Shown here: positions 8,461-16,792 of the stretch, one piece after another
Layout of the letters: each line of letters starts with the position of its first letter
Numbering within the stretch: position 1 is the first letter of the stretch
Assembly: GCA_902770965.1 (NCBI GenBank)
Contig: CACXUY010000015.1
Location: 29,965-93,964 of the forward strand
Origin: an uncultured Lachnospiraceae bacterium
GTDB lineage: Bacteria; Bacillota; Clostridia; Lachnospirales; Lachnospiraceae
Reading direction: 5' to 3'
DNA length: 64,000 nt
Program-made: the position numbers and the translations under genes
Notes under the pieces: generated by a model
Seen by the model: the letters and a program-made list of their open reading frames with translations, nothing else
What the model was told of the DNA's origin: nothing
The model's database searches: none

Positions 8461-9529
8461 TCATGAATCCAATAAGAAAGCCAAAAGCAGATACCGCAGA
8501 CGAATGACCGTGCTGATCATCCTGGAAGTATTTTTCCTGGCACTGACGCTGTTCATGACTTTCTGTTATGCTGTCGTACAGAGGAAATGGTCTCTTGTGG
8601 AGACGATCAACTTTGTCGATGGAGAGATAGAGGCGAATGTCTTAGAGAGCGAGGCAGTTGCCGTACAAGAGAAATATACCACCATCATGTTCTTCGGAGT
8701 CGATGCGAGGGATAACGACAGCCTGGTGGATGAGGCGAATGCGGATACAGATATCATCTGCTGCATCAATAACGAGACCAAGGAGATCAGGCTTGTTTCC
8801 ATACTCAGGGACACCTTCCTTGAGACCAGCAGCGGCAAGCACGGAAAGCTTACGGCACACTATGCGGCATACGGCGTGAGAGAGGCGCTTAACACGATAA
8901 ACAGGGACTTTGACCTTATGATAGGCAACTATGTCACAGTGAACTGGAAGGCCGTCGCGGACACCATAGACCTCATGGGCGGCATGGACATAGAGATGTC
9001 CGCGGCTGAAGGGAAGGCGATAAACCAGTTTATCTGGGAGGTTATAGATGCCACGGGCATACAGTCGCAAAAAGTGAGTGAGACCGGAGGCCTTTACCAT
9101 CTGGATGGCGTACAGACTGTCACTTATGCCAGGATACGCTCGGTGGGGAAGGAGGATATCACGCGCGCCGAGCGGCAGAGGACTGTCATAAGGCTCATGC
9201 TTGAGAAAGCCAAAGATATGAATATGGCAACACTGAGCCGCATAGCGGATACGGTGCTGCCGGGCATTTCCACCAGTCTCAGACTGAACGATATCTTATC
9301 GCTGCTGTCCTTTGTGGGAGACTATGAGATAGGCCTCACCGCGACTGTTCCATTTGAAGGATATTACATCAATCAGGAAGGCGGCAGTTATTACGTGTAC
9401 TGCGATACTCTCGTGGATAATGTTTCCATGCTCCATAAGATCCTTTACGATGAGAAGGATTATGAGCCGTCGACATACGTCAAAGAGCTCAGTAAGTATA
9501 TCACGAAGTACGCCAAGAGACATCCGTGA
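8453..9529 (+). CDS. LytR-CpsA-Psr (LCP) family wall polymer ligase/regulator
   Basis: 358 residues. A short cytoplasmic tail and one membrane helix (about 15-40) lead to an extracellular LCP domain, with the conserved blocks D-x-R, a region ending LVSILRDT, and TYARIRSVGKEDITRAERQR. LCP proteins transfer polyprenyl-linked glycopolymers to peptidoglycan. The ATG at 8453 follows GGGGAG by 6 nt and overlaps the end of dapF; the TTG at 8450 is also in frame. Coupling with dapF fits a cell-wall role. The polymer may be the exopolysaccharide made by genes near 55-61 kb, but that is only a guess. Confidence 0.9.
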   Translation: MSDHESNKKAKSRYRRRMTVLIILEVFFLALTLFMTFCYAVVQRKWSLVETINFVDGEIEANVLESEAVAVQEKYTTIMFFGVDARDNDSLVDEANADTDIICCINNETKEIRLVSILRDTFLETSSGKHGKLTAHYAAYGVREALNTINRDFDLMIGNYVTVNWKAVADTIDLMGGMDIEMSAAEGKAINQFIWEVIDATGIQSQKVSETGGLYHLDGVQTVTYARIRSVGKEDITRAERQRTVIRLMLEKAKDMNMATLSRIADTVLPGISTSLRLNDILSLLSFVGDYEIGLTATVPFEGYYINQEGGSYYVYCDTLVDNVSMLHKILYDEKDYEPSTYVKELSKYITKYAKRHP

Positions 9530-9805
9530 TGGATTGCTGGTATCGCTGTCCGGCGGCGGCTCGCAGCGCGAAATCATGCCGATGCTTACAGGTCTGTGGT
9601 CATGCAAGTTGTTTTCACAGGCGGTCATGAAGGATTCCTTTCATACTTGTTTGTAACCGTCCTGGCATGTGGATTTACTGCGAAAAGGCACATTTTTTTT
9701 ACAGGAACAACACAAAATCATCACAAAGGTCTGTTAGACTGTGGAACGTCAAACAAATGAACCGTTTCCTGTCTGACAGATTTTTTATATAGGAGGATAT
9801 CTAAG

Positions 9806-11482
9806 ATGGAAGATAATTATCAATACGGTGGCAGCGACCGCGGCAATAATCCCGTAAATGAAGGCTATGACGGCATGAACAGCAGCTTTAATAACAGCGA
9901 TGGCGGCTCCGGCAACAGTGATGGTGACGGCGGTTATTACAGCAATAACGGAAGCGGTTATAACAGCGGCAGCTTTAATAACAGCAGTTATAACAATAAC
10001 AACGAGGGATATAACAATAACAGCAACAGCTATAATGGCGGTAACTTTGGCGGCGGGCCTGGCTTCGAGCCGGAGAATGGTGACCATAAAAAGAATGGGC
10101 CCGGACGCATCATTGCGGCGATCGCGGGCATAGCTATCATTGGCGCGGTGGTGTGCGCCGCAGCCTGGGGGCTTGACAAGAACAAGACTGATCCTGCCGC
10201 GGTCCAGAACAGGATGGCGCAGGCAGAGTCCTCCACACCTGCGGCTGAGGCAACTGAGACAAAAGAATCCGCCAAGGCTGATGAGGAACCCTCTTTCGGT
10301 ATCTCCCCTGCCGGCAGCGGTGAGGCAGACGCTGACAGCCAGACAGCTTCGGGACAGGCAGATTCCCTTCCTAAGGCCGGAACCGATTTATCCGTCGCTG
10401 ACGGCGAGAGCCTCATACAGAGTGAGGTTATCAAATCCTCGGGACTTGCCGATATCTCTTATACTGACGCGGTATCCGTTGTCGAACATGACATGCCCGC
10501 TATCGTTTCTATCACCAGCACTGTCGTATATCAGAATTTCAGCCAGTTCGGTTACAATCCGTTTGGAATGGGCGGGACCTATACTGCTACCGGAGCTGGT
10601 TCGGGAGTTATAATCGGAGATGACGGCACTGATATTTTGATAGTGACCAACAATCACGTCGTCGAAGATTCGGATTCACTTACTGTGACGTTCTGCAACG
10701 AGACCACAGCGGATGCCGCGATCAAAGGCACGAATGCGACCAACGATCTCGCAGTCGTGGCGGTACCGCTCTCAAGCCTTGATGACAGCACCCTGGATGT
10801 GATTCGCTGCATTGAGATAGGCGACAGCGACAGCCTGGTGCTCGGACAGAGAGTGATAGCTATCGGCAATGCCTTGGGCCTTGGACAATCGGTGACCACA
10901 GGCGTGATCAGCGCCATGAGCCGCCAGATCACTACGGATGAAGGCACGACCATGAACCTCTTGCAGACCGATGCCGCGATAAACCCCGGCAACAGCGGAG
11001 GCGCGCTGCTTGACGCGAGCGGAAAGCTCATAGGAATAAATGTTGCCAAGTCCGGCATATCGGGTTCTGAGGGCGTAGGCTTCGCGATCCCGATCACAGG
11101 CGCGAAAGAGATCATCACCGAGCTTGTGCATCAGCAGACAAGGAAGAAGGTAGATGAGTCGCAGTACCCTTATCTTGGAGTCAAGCTTCAGGACATTAAT
11201 TCCTCTATAGCGAGGATGTACAACATGCCGGTCGGTATCATGGTATATTCACTTGAACCTGACAGTCCTGCGGAGAAGGCAGGGATCAGGAAGAACGATA
11301 TCATCACGAAATTCGATGGCCAGACTGTAAGAGCGTATTCTGATCTGAGCGGGCTGCTTCCTTACTATGCAGGCGGCACTACGGTAGAAATAAGCGTGCA
11401 GCGTTTTGAGAACGGGGAGTACAGCGAGGTTGTTATCCCCGTGACACTCGGACTGAAATCCGACTATTCTGAACAGAGATGA
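9806..11482 (+). CDS. HtrA/DegP-type trypsin-like serine protease with PDZ domain
   Basis: 558 residues, S1C family. The first ~95 residues are a Asn/Gly/Ser/Tyr-rich disordered cytoplasmic tail, followed by one membrane helix (about 98-120) and an acidic linker. The protease domain has the triad His in NNHVV (about 282), Asp in NDLAVV (about 312) and Ser in GNSGG (about 394-398). A PDZ domain (about 450-545) ends the protein. It should degrade misfolded proteins outside the membrane. AGGAGG precedes the ATG. The Asn-rich tail, built of repeated (Y/S)NN units, is unusually long for this family. Confidence 0.95.
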   Translation: MEDNYQYGGSDRGNNPVNEGYDGMNSSFNNSDGGSGNSDGDGGYYSNNGSGYNSGSFNNSSYNNNNEGYNNNSNSYNGGNFGGGPGFEPENGDHKKNGPGRIIAAIAGIAIIGAVVCAAAWGLDKNKTDPAAVQNRMAQAESSTPAAEATETKESAKADEEPSFGISPAGSGEADADSQTASGQADSLPKAGTDLSVADGESLIQSEVIKSSGLADISYTDAVSVVEHDMPAIVSITSTVVYQNFSQFGYNPFGMGGTYTATGAGSGVIIGDDGTDILIVTNNHVVEDSDSLTVTFCNETTADAAIKGTNATNDLAVVAVPLSSLDDSTLDVIRCIEIGDSDSLVLGQRVIAIGNALGLGQSVTTGVISAMSRQITTDEGTTMNLLQTDAAINPGNSGGALLDASGKLIGINVAKSGISGSEGVGFAIPITGAKEIITELVHQQTRKKVDESQYPYLGVKLQDINSSIARMYNMPVGIMVYSLEPDSPAEKAGIRKNDIITKFDGQTVRAYSDLSGLLPYYAGGTTVEISVQRFENGEYSEVVIPVTLGLKSDYSEQR

Positions 11483-11555
11483 ACATAGAATGATCAGGTC
11501 AGCCTGACCGCAGAGGGCTATGGAGAATGTGCCTGGCCTGAACGGAGGTGACCAT

Positions 11556-11595
11556 AAAAAGGCGAACCGCAAGTGACATCGCGGTTCGCCTTTTT
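11556..11595. terminator. Bidirectional intrinsic terminator
   Basis: AAAAAGGCGAACCGC pairs with GCGGTTCGCCTTTTT around a 10-nt loop. It ends the HtrA gene on the plus strand and the DUF4364 gene on the minus strand; both directions have a T-run. Confidence 0.93.
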
Positions 11596-11599
11596 CTTT

Positions 11600-11650
11600 G
11601 GCAGTCGCCCCCACAGAGCGGGTGGCCATATAAGGATGCAGCATCACGCA
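11600..11650 (+). repeat. Intergenic repeat family 1, partial copy C
   Basis: Only the first hairpin region (GTCGCCCCCAC...GGGTGGCCATATA) and the start of the spacer remain. Lies between convergent genes. Confidence 0.6.
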
Positions 11651-11675
11651 AGAACAGGCTGAGATGTAATCCGGC

Positions 11676-12200
11676 TCAGGCATCGCTGCTTAATAGTTCC
11701 TTAACGGTAAACGCGTATATGCTCTGGCTAGCCTTCTCCCAGTTGTCACACATGATCTCTGCCTGTTTCTCGCTGGGGGCGGAGAGTTCAAGCCGTATCA
11801 AGGTCTCGCGGCCCTCTCTGATCTCGCAGGTCACGGAGTATCCGGAAGGAGTCCTTGTATAACCGGAGCGCGTGCCCACCTCATTGCGAAGCCGCAGCTT
11901 GTTCTCGCGGAGGAAGACGTTGATGTCATCCACTATGCCCTCAGAGATATCCTTGCCGAAATACACCAGCGTCTCCTCGCCTTCTCTGGTGATCTCGTAG
12001 GTCGTGCTGTGCCTGTTCTGATCATGTCGGACCAGATGGGCTTCGAGGAGGTCGTCAAGTGCCTGCTGCAAAGTGAAATGGTCGGTGTACTCATGCCCGA
12101 GCATTAATTCGGAAATATGAGAGTAAGAGAGCGGGAACTTAGCCTGCCTCAGCATGTAAAGAACCATGAGTTTATACAGTGTCAATGGATCTGGAGTCAT
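11676..12200 (-). CDS. DUF4364 family protein (winged-helix-like)
   Basis: 174 residues matching DUF4364, a family common in Clostridia. The N-terminal ~70 residues read as a winged-helix fold (LYMLRQAKFPLSYSHISELM, then YEITREGEETLVYF as the wing); the rest is a small alpha/beta domain. A DNA-binding or PadR-like role is suggested by the fold, but no function is known to me. It begins 44 nt after the malic enzyme stop and probably shares its transcript, ending at the hairpin at 11556-11595. Confidence 0.85.
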   Translation of the reverse strand: MTPDPLTLYKLMVLYMLRQAKFPLSYSHISELMLGHEYTDHFTLQQALDDLLEAHLVRHDQNRHSTTYEITREGEETLVYFGKDISEGIVDDINVFLRENKLRLRNEVGTRSGYTRTPSGYSVTCEIREGRETLIRLELSAPSEKQAEIMCDNWEKASQSIYAFTVKELLSSDA

Positions 12201-12244
12201 ATATAACCTCCGGCCTCGGGCAGTCCAAGTTAGCCGCGGCCATT

Positions 12245-13393
12245 TCAGATATGTTTCTTCACAGCTTCAGCGACCACATCCGCGACATGAGGCGCGAAGG
12301 CTTCTGGCAGAATGTAATCATCGCTGAGCTTATCTTCAGGGACAAGGGATGCTATGGCTTCGGCGGCGGCGAGCTTCATCTCCTCGGTGATAGCCGCGGC
12401 ACGTCCTTCCAAGGCTCCTTTGAAGATGCCCGGGAAGATGATGACGTTGTTGACCTGGTTGGGAAAATCGCTTCTTCCGGTGCCGATAATGCGCGCACCT
12501 GCCTTTTTCGCCAAGTCTGGCATGATCTCGGGAATGGGGTTGGCCATGGCGAAGAGTATGGCATCTTTGTTCATGGAGGCAACCATCTCCTCGGTCACGA
12601 TCCCCGGAGCGGATACTCCTATGAATATGTCCGCGCCTTTTATCGCGTCGGCGAGCGAACCTGTCATCTGGGTGGGATTGGTGAACTCGGCAAGCTCCTT
12701 CATCGCCCAGTTCAGGTCGGGGATATCCTTGTGCAGGATGCCGAATTTGTCGCACATGGTTATATCGTTGAATCCATAGCGGTAGAGAAGCTTGCAGATA
12801 GCCGTTCCGGCTGCTCCGGCTCCGCTCATGACGATACGGCAGTCTTCTTTCTTCTTGCCGACAACCTTGAGAGCGTTGATGACTCCGGCGAGGACTATGA
12901 TGGCTGTGCCGTGCTGATCATCATGAAAGACGGGTATGTCGAGCCGCTCTTTCAGTTTGCGCTCGATCTCGAAACAACGGGGAGCCGAGATGTCCTCAAG
13001 GTTGATGCCTCCGAAGACAGGCGCTATGCGGACGACCGTCTCGACAATCTCGTCCACATCCTGAGTGTCCAGACAGATAGGGAAGGCGTTGATGCCTCCG
13101 AATTCCTTGAAGAGGACGCACTTGCCTTCCATGACAGGGGCGCCGGCCAGAGGGCCGATGTTGCCAAGACCTAAGACCGCGGAGCCGTCAGAAACAACCG
13201 CGACAGTGTTCTGCTTGATGGTATACTTATACGCAAGCTCAGGATCCTTACTGATCTCCCGGCAGGGCGCCGCCACGCCGGGTGTGTACGCCACGGACAG
13301 GGCATGCCGTGAATCGACGGGCATCTTTGCTGTGGTATCGATCTTTCCTTTCCATTCAGCGTGCAGACTGATGGCTTCCTCGTCAATCGTCAT
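12245..13393 (-). CDS. NAD(P)-dependent malic enzyme (oxaloacetate-decarboxylating)
   Basis: Converts malate to pyruvate and CO2 with reduction of NAD(P). 382 residues, the short bacterial form. Visible features include the N-terminal [17 protein letters not shown] block, the acidic metal-binding stretch [12 protein letters not shown], and the nucleotide-binding loop GAGAAG. AAGGAG lies upstream of the ATG. Its 5' leader contains the right half of a family 1 repeat that ends just before the Shine-Dalgarno site. It has its own promoter (13455-13483), divergent from the rho region. Confidence 0.95.
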   Translation of the reverse strand: MTIDEEAISLHAEWKGKIDTTAKMPVDSRHALSVAYTPGVAAPCREISKDPELAYKYTIKQNTVAVVSDGSAVLGLGNIGPLAGAPVMEGKCVLFKEFGGINAFPICLDTQDVDEIVETVVRIAPVFGGINLEDISAPRCFEIERKLKERLDIPVFHDDQHGTAIIVLAGVINALKVVGKKKEDCRIVMSGAGAAGTAICKLLYRYGFNDITMCDKFGILHKDIPDLNWAMKELAEFTNPTQMTGSLADAIKGADIFIGVSAPGIVTEEMVASMNKDAILFAMANPIPEIMPDLAKKAGARIIGTGRSDFPNQVNNVIIFPGIFKGALEGRAAAITEEMKLAAAEAIASLVPEDKLSDDYILPEAFAPHVADVVAEAVKKHI

Positions 13394-13409
13394 AACTTTT
13401 CTCCTTAAC

Positions 13410-13446
13410 CATTAATGTAATCATCCATAGCACACCTGTGCTGCGA
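13410..13446 (-). repeat. Intergenic repeat family 1, partial copy J in the malic enzyme leader
   Basis: On the minus strand reads GTCGCAGCAC...GTGTGCTATGGATG, the right arm of the family 1 long hairpin, then a short AT-rich piece and AAGGAG. The same layout is seen in copy B before the deacetylase gene. Confidence 0.6.
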
Positions 13447-13454
13447 CAAAGTTT

Positions 13455-13483
13455 ATAATAACAATTAAAATGAGTGAAATCAA
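13455..13483 (-). promoter_or_regulatory. Malic enzyme promoter
   Basis: Minus strand: -35 TTGATT, 17-bp spacer, -10 TATTAT. Leader about 55 nt. Confidence 0.6.
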
Positions 13484-13490
13484 GACGAAG

Positions 13491-13522
13491 TTGATTTTGG
13501 GGCTTTTATTTATGTGTATAAT
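13491..13522 (+). promoter_or_regulatory. Possible promoter for the rho leader
   Basis: A perfect -10 (TATAAT, 13517-13522) with a poor -35 (TTGATT, spacer 20). It is back to back with the malic enzyme promoter and would start a transcript about 330 nt before rho. Confidence 0.4.
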
Positions 13523-13686
13523 GTGTTAGAATGGTTAAAGCCTTGAAAAGTAGGGCGGCATTTATCATACTCCGTTACAGCCTCATTTGTGCTGCTGAGG
13601 CTGAGTATGTTTCAGGTTTTGTACCAGGCTCTTTCTCAACAATCTCTATCATTCATTTCTGTTTGCTCTGTCAGATTAATATATAT

Positions 13687-13720
13687 GATCTGCACTGCTC
13701 AATGCAGATTATTTTTGTAT
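13687..13720 (+). terminator. Intrinsic terminator-like hairpin inside the rho leader
   Basis: ATCTGCA and TGCAGAT form a 7-bp stem with an 8-nt loop, followed by TATTTTTGTATTATTTTT. It lies between the possible promoter at 13517 and the rho start at 13861, so it could end a ~190-nt leader RNA or attenuate rho. The rest of the 13523-13860 stretch is AT-rich with no convincing gene. Confidence 0.5.
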
Positions 13721-13860
13721 TATTTTTGCTATGTTTTAGGATTTATAGCTTTTTGAGATGCGGATGATCGATGTATTATCCTGCGATGAGATGAATAATG
13801 TGCTGTAAAAGGGAAAGATGCCGTCATGCTGGGAGCTATTATTTGCATGGGAGAAAAGAT

Positions 13861-16257
13861 ATGCAGGAAGACTTTAAGGGGAAGTCTGTTGCCGAGCTGC
13901 GAACGCTGGCAAAGAGCATGGGGCTGAGAGGAATCAGCACCCTGAGAAAAGATGAGTTGGTAAGTCTTATTACCGGCGCGATTGGAGAAAAGGAACAGGA
14001 TATAACAGAATCAATTGATTCATCGGCAGCCGAGGCCGATGAAGGGCTTGGAGTGTCGGAAAACTCCAGAGATGGTGAGGCTAAAGCAACGTATGGCGTT
14101 AGGCGCACTGCTGATCAGGGCGATGAAAGCTATGACGGTGACGGAGCGTCTGACGGCGCGTCAGCTGATTACATCCAAGACGGTGATGATGCCTTTGACG
14201 ATGTCGGCGGTCAGGCAGGCAGGCAGATGTCCGGCACGGCAAGGTTCAACGGCAAGGTCATCAACAAGAAGAAGGTTCATTTTTCACGGTCTGTAAACCC
14301 TTCTTACTATTCTGATTCAGGGAAAAATAACAACATTAAAGGCGGTATGCAGGACAGGGATGCCGAGGACAGGTCTCCGTATGGGGGACAGGTAGGTTAC
14401 CGGCAAGACCAGCCTCAGAATGTCCGTCAGGATGTCCAGCAGGATTACCGGCAGCAGGATAGCCGCCAGTCAGTCCAGCGTGATTATCCGTTAAGGTCAT
14501 ATGGGCGGGATTATGCCCAGAAGACCTACGGCCGATCAGACCTTCAGCGGGACAACCAACGTGACTATGGCCAGAGGACCTACGGCCGCCAGGATAACCA
14601 GCGCGATTATGGGCAGAGATCTTATGGCCGTCAGGACAGCCAGCGCGACTATGGGTCAAGATCCTATGGCCGCCAGAATTCTCAGCGCGACTACTGGCAG
14701 CAGCCTTATTCGAGGCAGGACAGCCAGCAGGACGGCTATATGCGTCAGGATCAGCGCGATTATGTTCGCCAGGACAGCCAGCAGGACGGTTACGTCCGCG
14801 GCCAGCGCGACTATGTACGCCAGGATGCCCAGCAGGGCATCTATGGGCGCGAAGGTATAAGAGACAATTCCCGGCAAGACGGGACGCAGAGGGATTCCTT
14901 GAGGGGACCTCAGCGGGACTTTGGCCGTCAGGACGGCCAGCAGGACAGCTACGATCGCGTAGGCCAGCGTGATTATACTGGACAGCAAAGAGATAATGCC
15001 ATGAATATTGACGGCATGAAAGGGTATGCGCAGGATTCCCCTGATCGCATGGATGAGCAAAGAGACATGAACACCAGAGGCGGACGGACCCCGGTTTCGC
15101 CTGAAGATATCCGCGCCTTAGACAGCGGGCAGGTCACGGAAGGCCTGTTGGAGGTCATGCAGGAAGGCGGGTATGGTTTCATCCGTTCTAACAATTACAT
15201 GCCCGGAGAGAACGACATCTATGTGTCGCCGTCCCAGATCAGGCGATTTAACCTGAAGACAGGCGATTATGTAGCCGGTTCTGTGCGCATAAGCACCGGT
15301 CAGGAGAAATTCCCCGCCCTGCTTTTCATACATAGCATAAATGGGCAGGATCCGGAAGAAGCGGTGAAATGCAAACGCTTTGAGAGTATGACTCCTATCT
15401 TCCCGAATTCGAGGCTGAACCTTGCCTGCGACGACGGGAAGCTGGCGATGAGGGTCATCGACCTTATGGCTCCTATCGGAAAAGGACAGAGAGGCATGAT
15501 AGTGTCCCCGCCCAAAGCCGGTAAGACCACGCTCATGAAGCAGATAGCCAGGGGCATAACCAAGAACCACAAAGATATGCACCTCATTATACTGCTTATC
15601 GATGAGCGCCCGGAGGAAGTGACTGATATTCAGGAGACTGTGACCGGGGACAATGTCGAGGTCGTGTTCTCCACCTTCGATGAAGCGCCGGAACACCATA
15701 AGAGGGTGGCTGAGATGATTCTCGGAAGGTCTAAGAGGCTTGTGGAGCAGGGAAAGGATGTCATAATCCTTCTTGACAGCCTCACGCGCCTGACAAGAGC
15801 ATACAACCTCACTGTCACCCCCAGCGGAAGGACTCTGTCCGGCGGTCTGGATCCTGCCGCTTTGTTTATGCCGAAGAAATTCTTCGGAGCTGCCAGGAAT
15901 ATGAAAGAAGGAGGCAGCCTCACTATCATAGCGACGGCCCTCGTTGATACGGGAAGCCGCATGGATGATATTGTGTTCGAGGAATTCCGCGGGACTGGCA
16001 ACATGGAGGTCGTGCTTGACCGTAAGCTGTCGGAGAGGCGCATTTTCCCTGCTATTGAGCTCACTAAGTCGGGCACGAGGCGGGATGACCTCCTTCTCAC
16101 CAAAGAAGAATTCGAATCCGTATTCCTGCTTCGCCGTGAGCTGAACGGCCTGAAATCCGAGGAAGCGGCGGAGAAGATCATAGATATGTTCGCGAGGTCA
16201 AAGAGCAATGACGAAGTGGTTGAGATGGCACGCAAAGTGAGGTTTGCGGACATCTGA
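13861..16257 (+). CDS. rho: Transcription termination factor Rho with large repeat-rich disordered insert
   Basis: 798 residues against about 420-430 in E. coli or B. subtilis. Residues 1-45 are the Rho N-terminal helix bundle. About 46-415 is low-complexity, with Y/G/R/Q/D repeats at about 176-366 (14-residue unit YGRQDSQRDYGQRS, several near-identical copies). The core follows: RNA-binding cold-shock fold from about 417 (YGFIRSNNYMPGENDIYV), Walker A PPKAGKT (about 550), LLIDERPEE, and the ILLDSLTRLTRAYN block. All motor motifs look intact, so it should be an active RNA helicase/terminator. The ATG at 13861 has GGGAGAAAA upstream; the open frame from 13798 adds nothing typical. Confidence 0.97.
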   Translation: MQEDFKGKSVAELRTLAKSMGLRGISTLRKDELVSLITGAIGEKEQDITESIDSSAAEADEGLGVSENSRDGEAKATYGVRRTADQGDESYDGDGASDGASADYIQDGDDAFDDVGGQAGRQMSGTARFNGKVINKKKVHFSRSVNPSYYSDSGKNNNIKGGMQDRDAEDRSPYGGQVGYRQDQPQNVRQDVQQDYRQQDSRQSVQRDYPLRSYGRDYAQKTYGRSDLQRDNQRDYGQRTYGRQDNQRDYGQRSYGRQDSQRDYGSRSYGRQNSQRDYWQQPYSRQDSQQDGYMRQDQRDYVRQDSQQDGYVRGQRDYVRQDAQQGIYGREGIRDNSRQDGTQRDSLRGPQRDFGRQDGQQDSYDRVGQRDYTGQQRDNAMNIDGMKGYAQDSPDRMDEQRDMNTRGGRTPVSPEDIRALDSGQVTEGLLEVMQEGGYGFIRSNNYMPGENDIYVSPSQIRRFNLKTGDYVAGSVRISTGQEKFPALLFIHSINGQDPEEAVKCKRFESMTPIFPNSRLNLACDDGKLAMRVIDLMAPIGKGQRGMIVSPPKAGKTTLMKQIARGITKNHKDMHLIILLIDERPEEVTDIQETVTGDNVEVVFSTFDEAPEHHKRVAEMILGRSKRLVEQGKDVIILLDSLTRLTRAYNLTVTPSGRTLSGGLDPAALFMPKKFFGAARNMKEGGSLTIIATALVDTGSRMDDIVFEEFRGTGNMEVVLDRKLSERRIFPAIELTKSGTRRDDLLLTKEEFESVFLLRRELNGLKSEEAAEKIIDMFARSKSNDEVVEMARKVRFADI
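14527..14830 (+). repeat. 42-bp in-frame tandem repeats in rho
   Basis: Repeat starts at 14581, 14623, 14665 and 14707 are exactly 42 bp apart, each encoding YGRQD(N/S)QRDYGQR(S/T) or a variant. A 54-bp related unit starts at 14527. More diverged RQDSQQDGYxRxQRDYV units follow. Copies differ mostly by synonymous changes, so the protein pattern appears maintained. Confidence 0.9.
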
Positions 16258-16293
16258 GGCGCTGAATGTTATTATATTTTATAAAACGGCAGC

Positions 16294-16322
16294 TTGCTTT
16301 TTCCCATGAACTGTGTTAACAT
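16294..16322 (+). promoter_or_regulatory. rpmE promoter
   Basis: -35 TTGCTT, 17-bp spacer, -10 TAACAT. The ~90-nt leader holds a GGGCAG...CTGCCC hairpin (about 16363-16390) just before the start; L31 leader RNAs are known in Firmicutes, and this may be one. Confidence 0.5.
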
Positions 16323-16419
16323 GGTGTTTGCTGTTCTTTTGGACGGTCTGTAATTAGAATCAAGGGCAGGGGAGCTTGCTTTGTCTGCCCATCGAATTTG
16401 ATGATGAGAGGTGAGTAAG

Positions 16420-16626
16420 ATGCAGGAAGGAATTCAGCCTAAGTACTACGAGGCAAAGGTGACATGCAACTGCGGCAACGAGTTTACAGTGGGTTCCACC
16501 AAGCCCGAGATCCACGTCGAGATCTGTTCAAAGTGCCATCCTTTTTACACTGGCCAGCAGAAAGCAGCTAACGCCCGCGGCAGGATCGAGCAGTTTAATC
16601 GTAAGTACGGCTTTAAGAATCAGTAA
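16420..16626 (+). CDS. rpmE: 50S ribosomal protein L31 (zinc-binding form)
   Basis: 68 residues. The start at 16420 gives the typical N-terminus [10 protein letters not shown]; an in-frame GTG at 16411 overlaps the AGAGGTGAG ribosome binding region. CNC and CSKCHPF supply the four cysteines of the zinc form (C+). Position between rho and DUF1385 is the usual clostridial order. Confidence 0.97.
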   Translation: MQEGIQPKYYEAKVTCNCGNEFTVGSTKPEIHVEICSKCHPFYTGQQKAANARGRIEQFNRKYGFKNQ

Positions 16627-16675
16627 GGATTATAGTGGCTGGTCACAGATAAACCTTTTTAGAGGACGCAGTTTC

Positions 16676-16715
16676 GAGACCTTGGGGATGCTTTCTCCAA
16701 GGTCTCTGCTTATTT
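16676..16715 (+). terminator. Terminator after rpmE
   Basis: GAGACCTTGG and CCAAGGTCTC form a 10-bp stem with an 11-nt loop, followed by a moderate T-rich tail. A family-1-like fragment (TGGCCATAACTGAATAG) follows near 16747. Confidence 0.65.
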
Positions 16716-16792
16716 ATCCAAAGGCCGTGCAAGGAATTATTGGCAGATGGCCATAACTGAATAGTAGATTCAGTCAGAGGAGATTCGGTTAT

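Noticed and set aside
12179..13174. 331-codon open frame on the plus strand across the malic enzyme
   Set aside because: Antisense shadow of a well-supported enzyme gene; no start site or family features.
13531..13767. 78-codon open frame upstream of rho
   Set aside because: No ribosome binding site, odd hydrophobic composition, and a terminator hairpin lies inside it.
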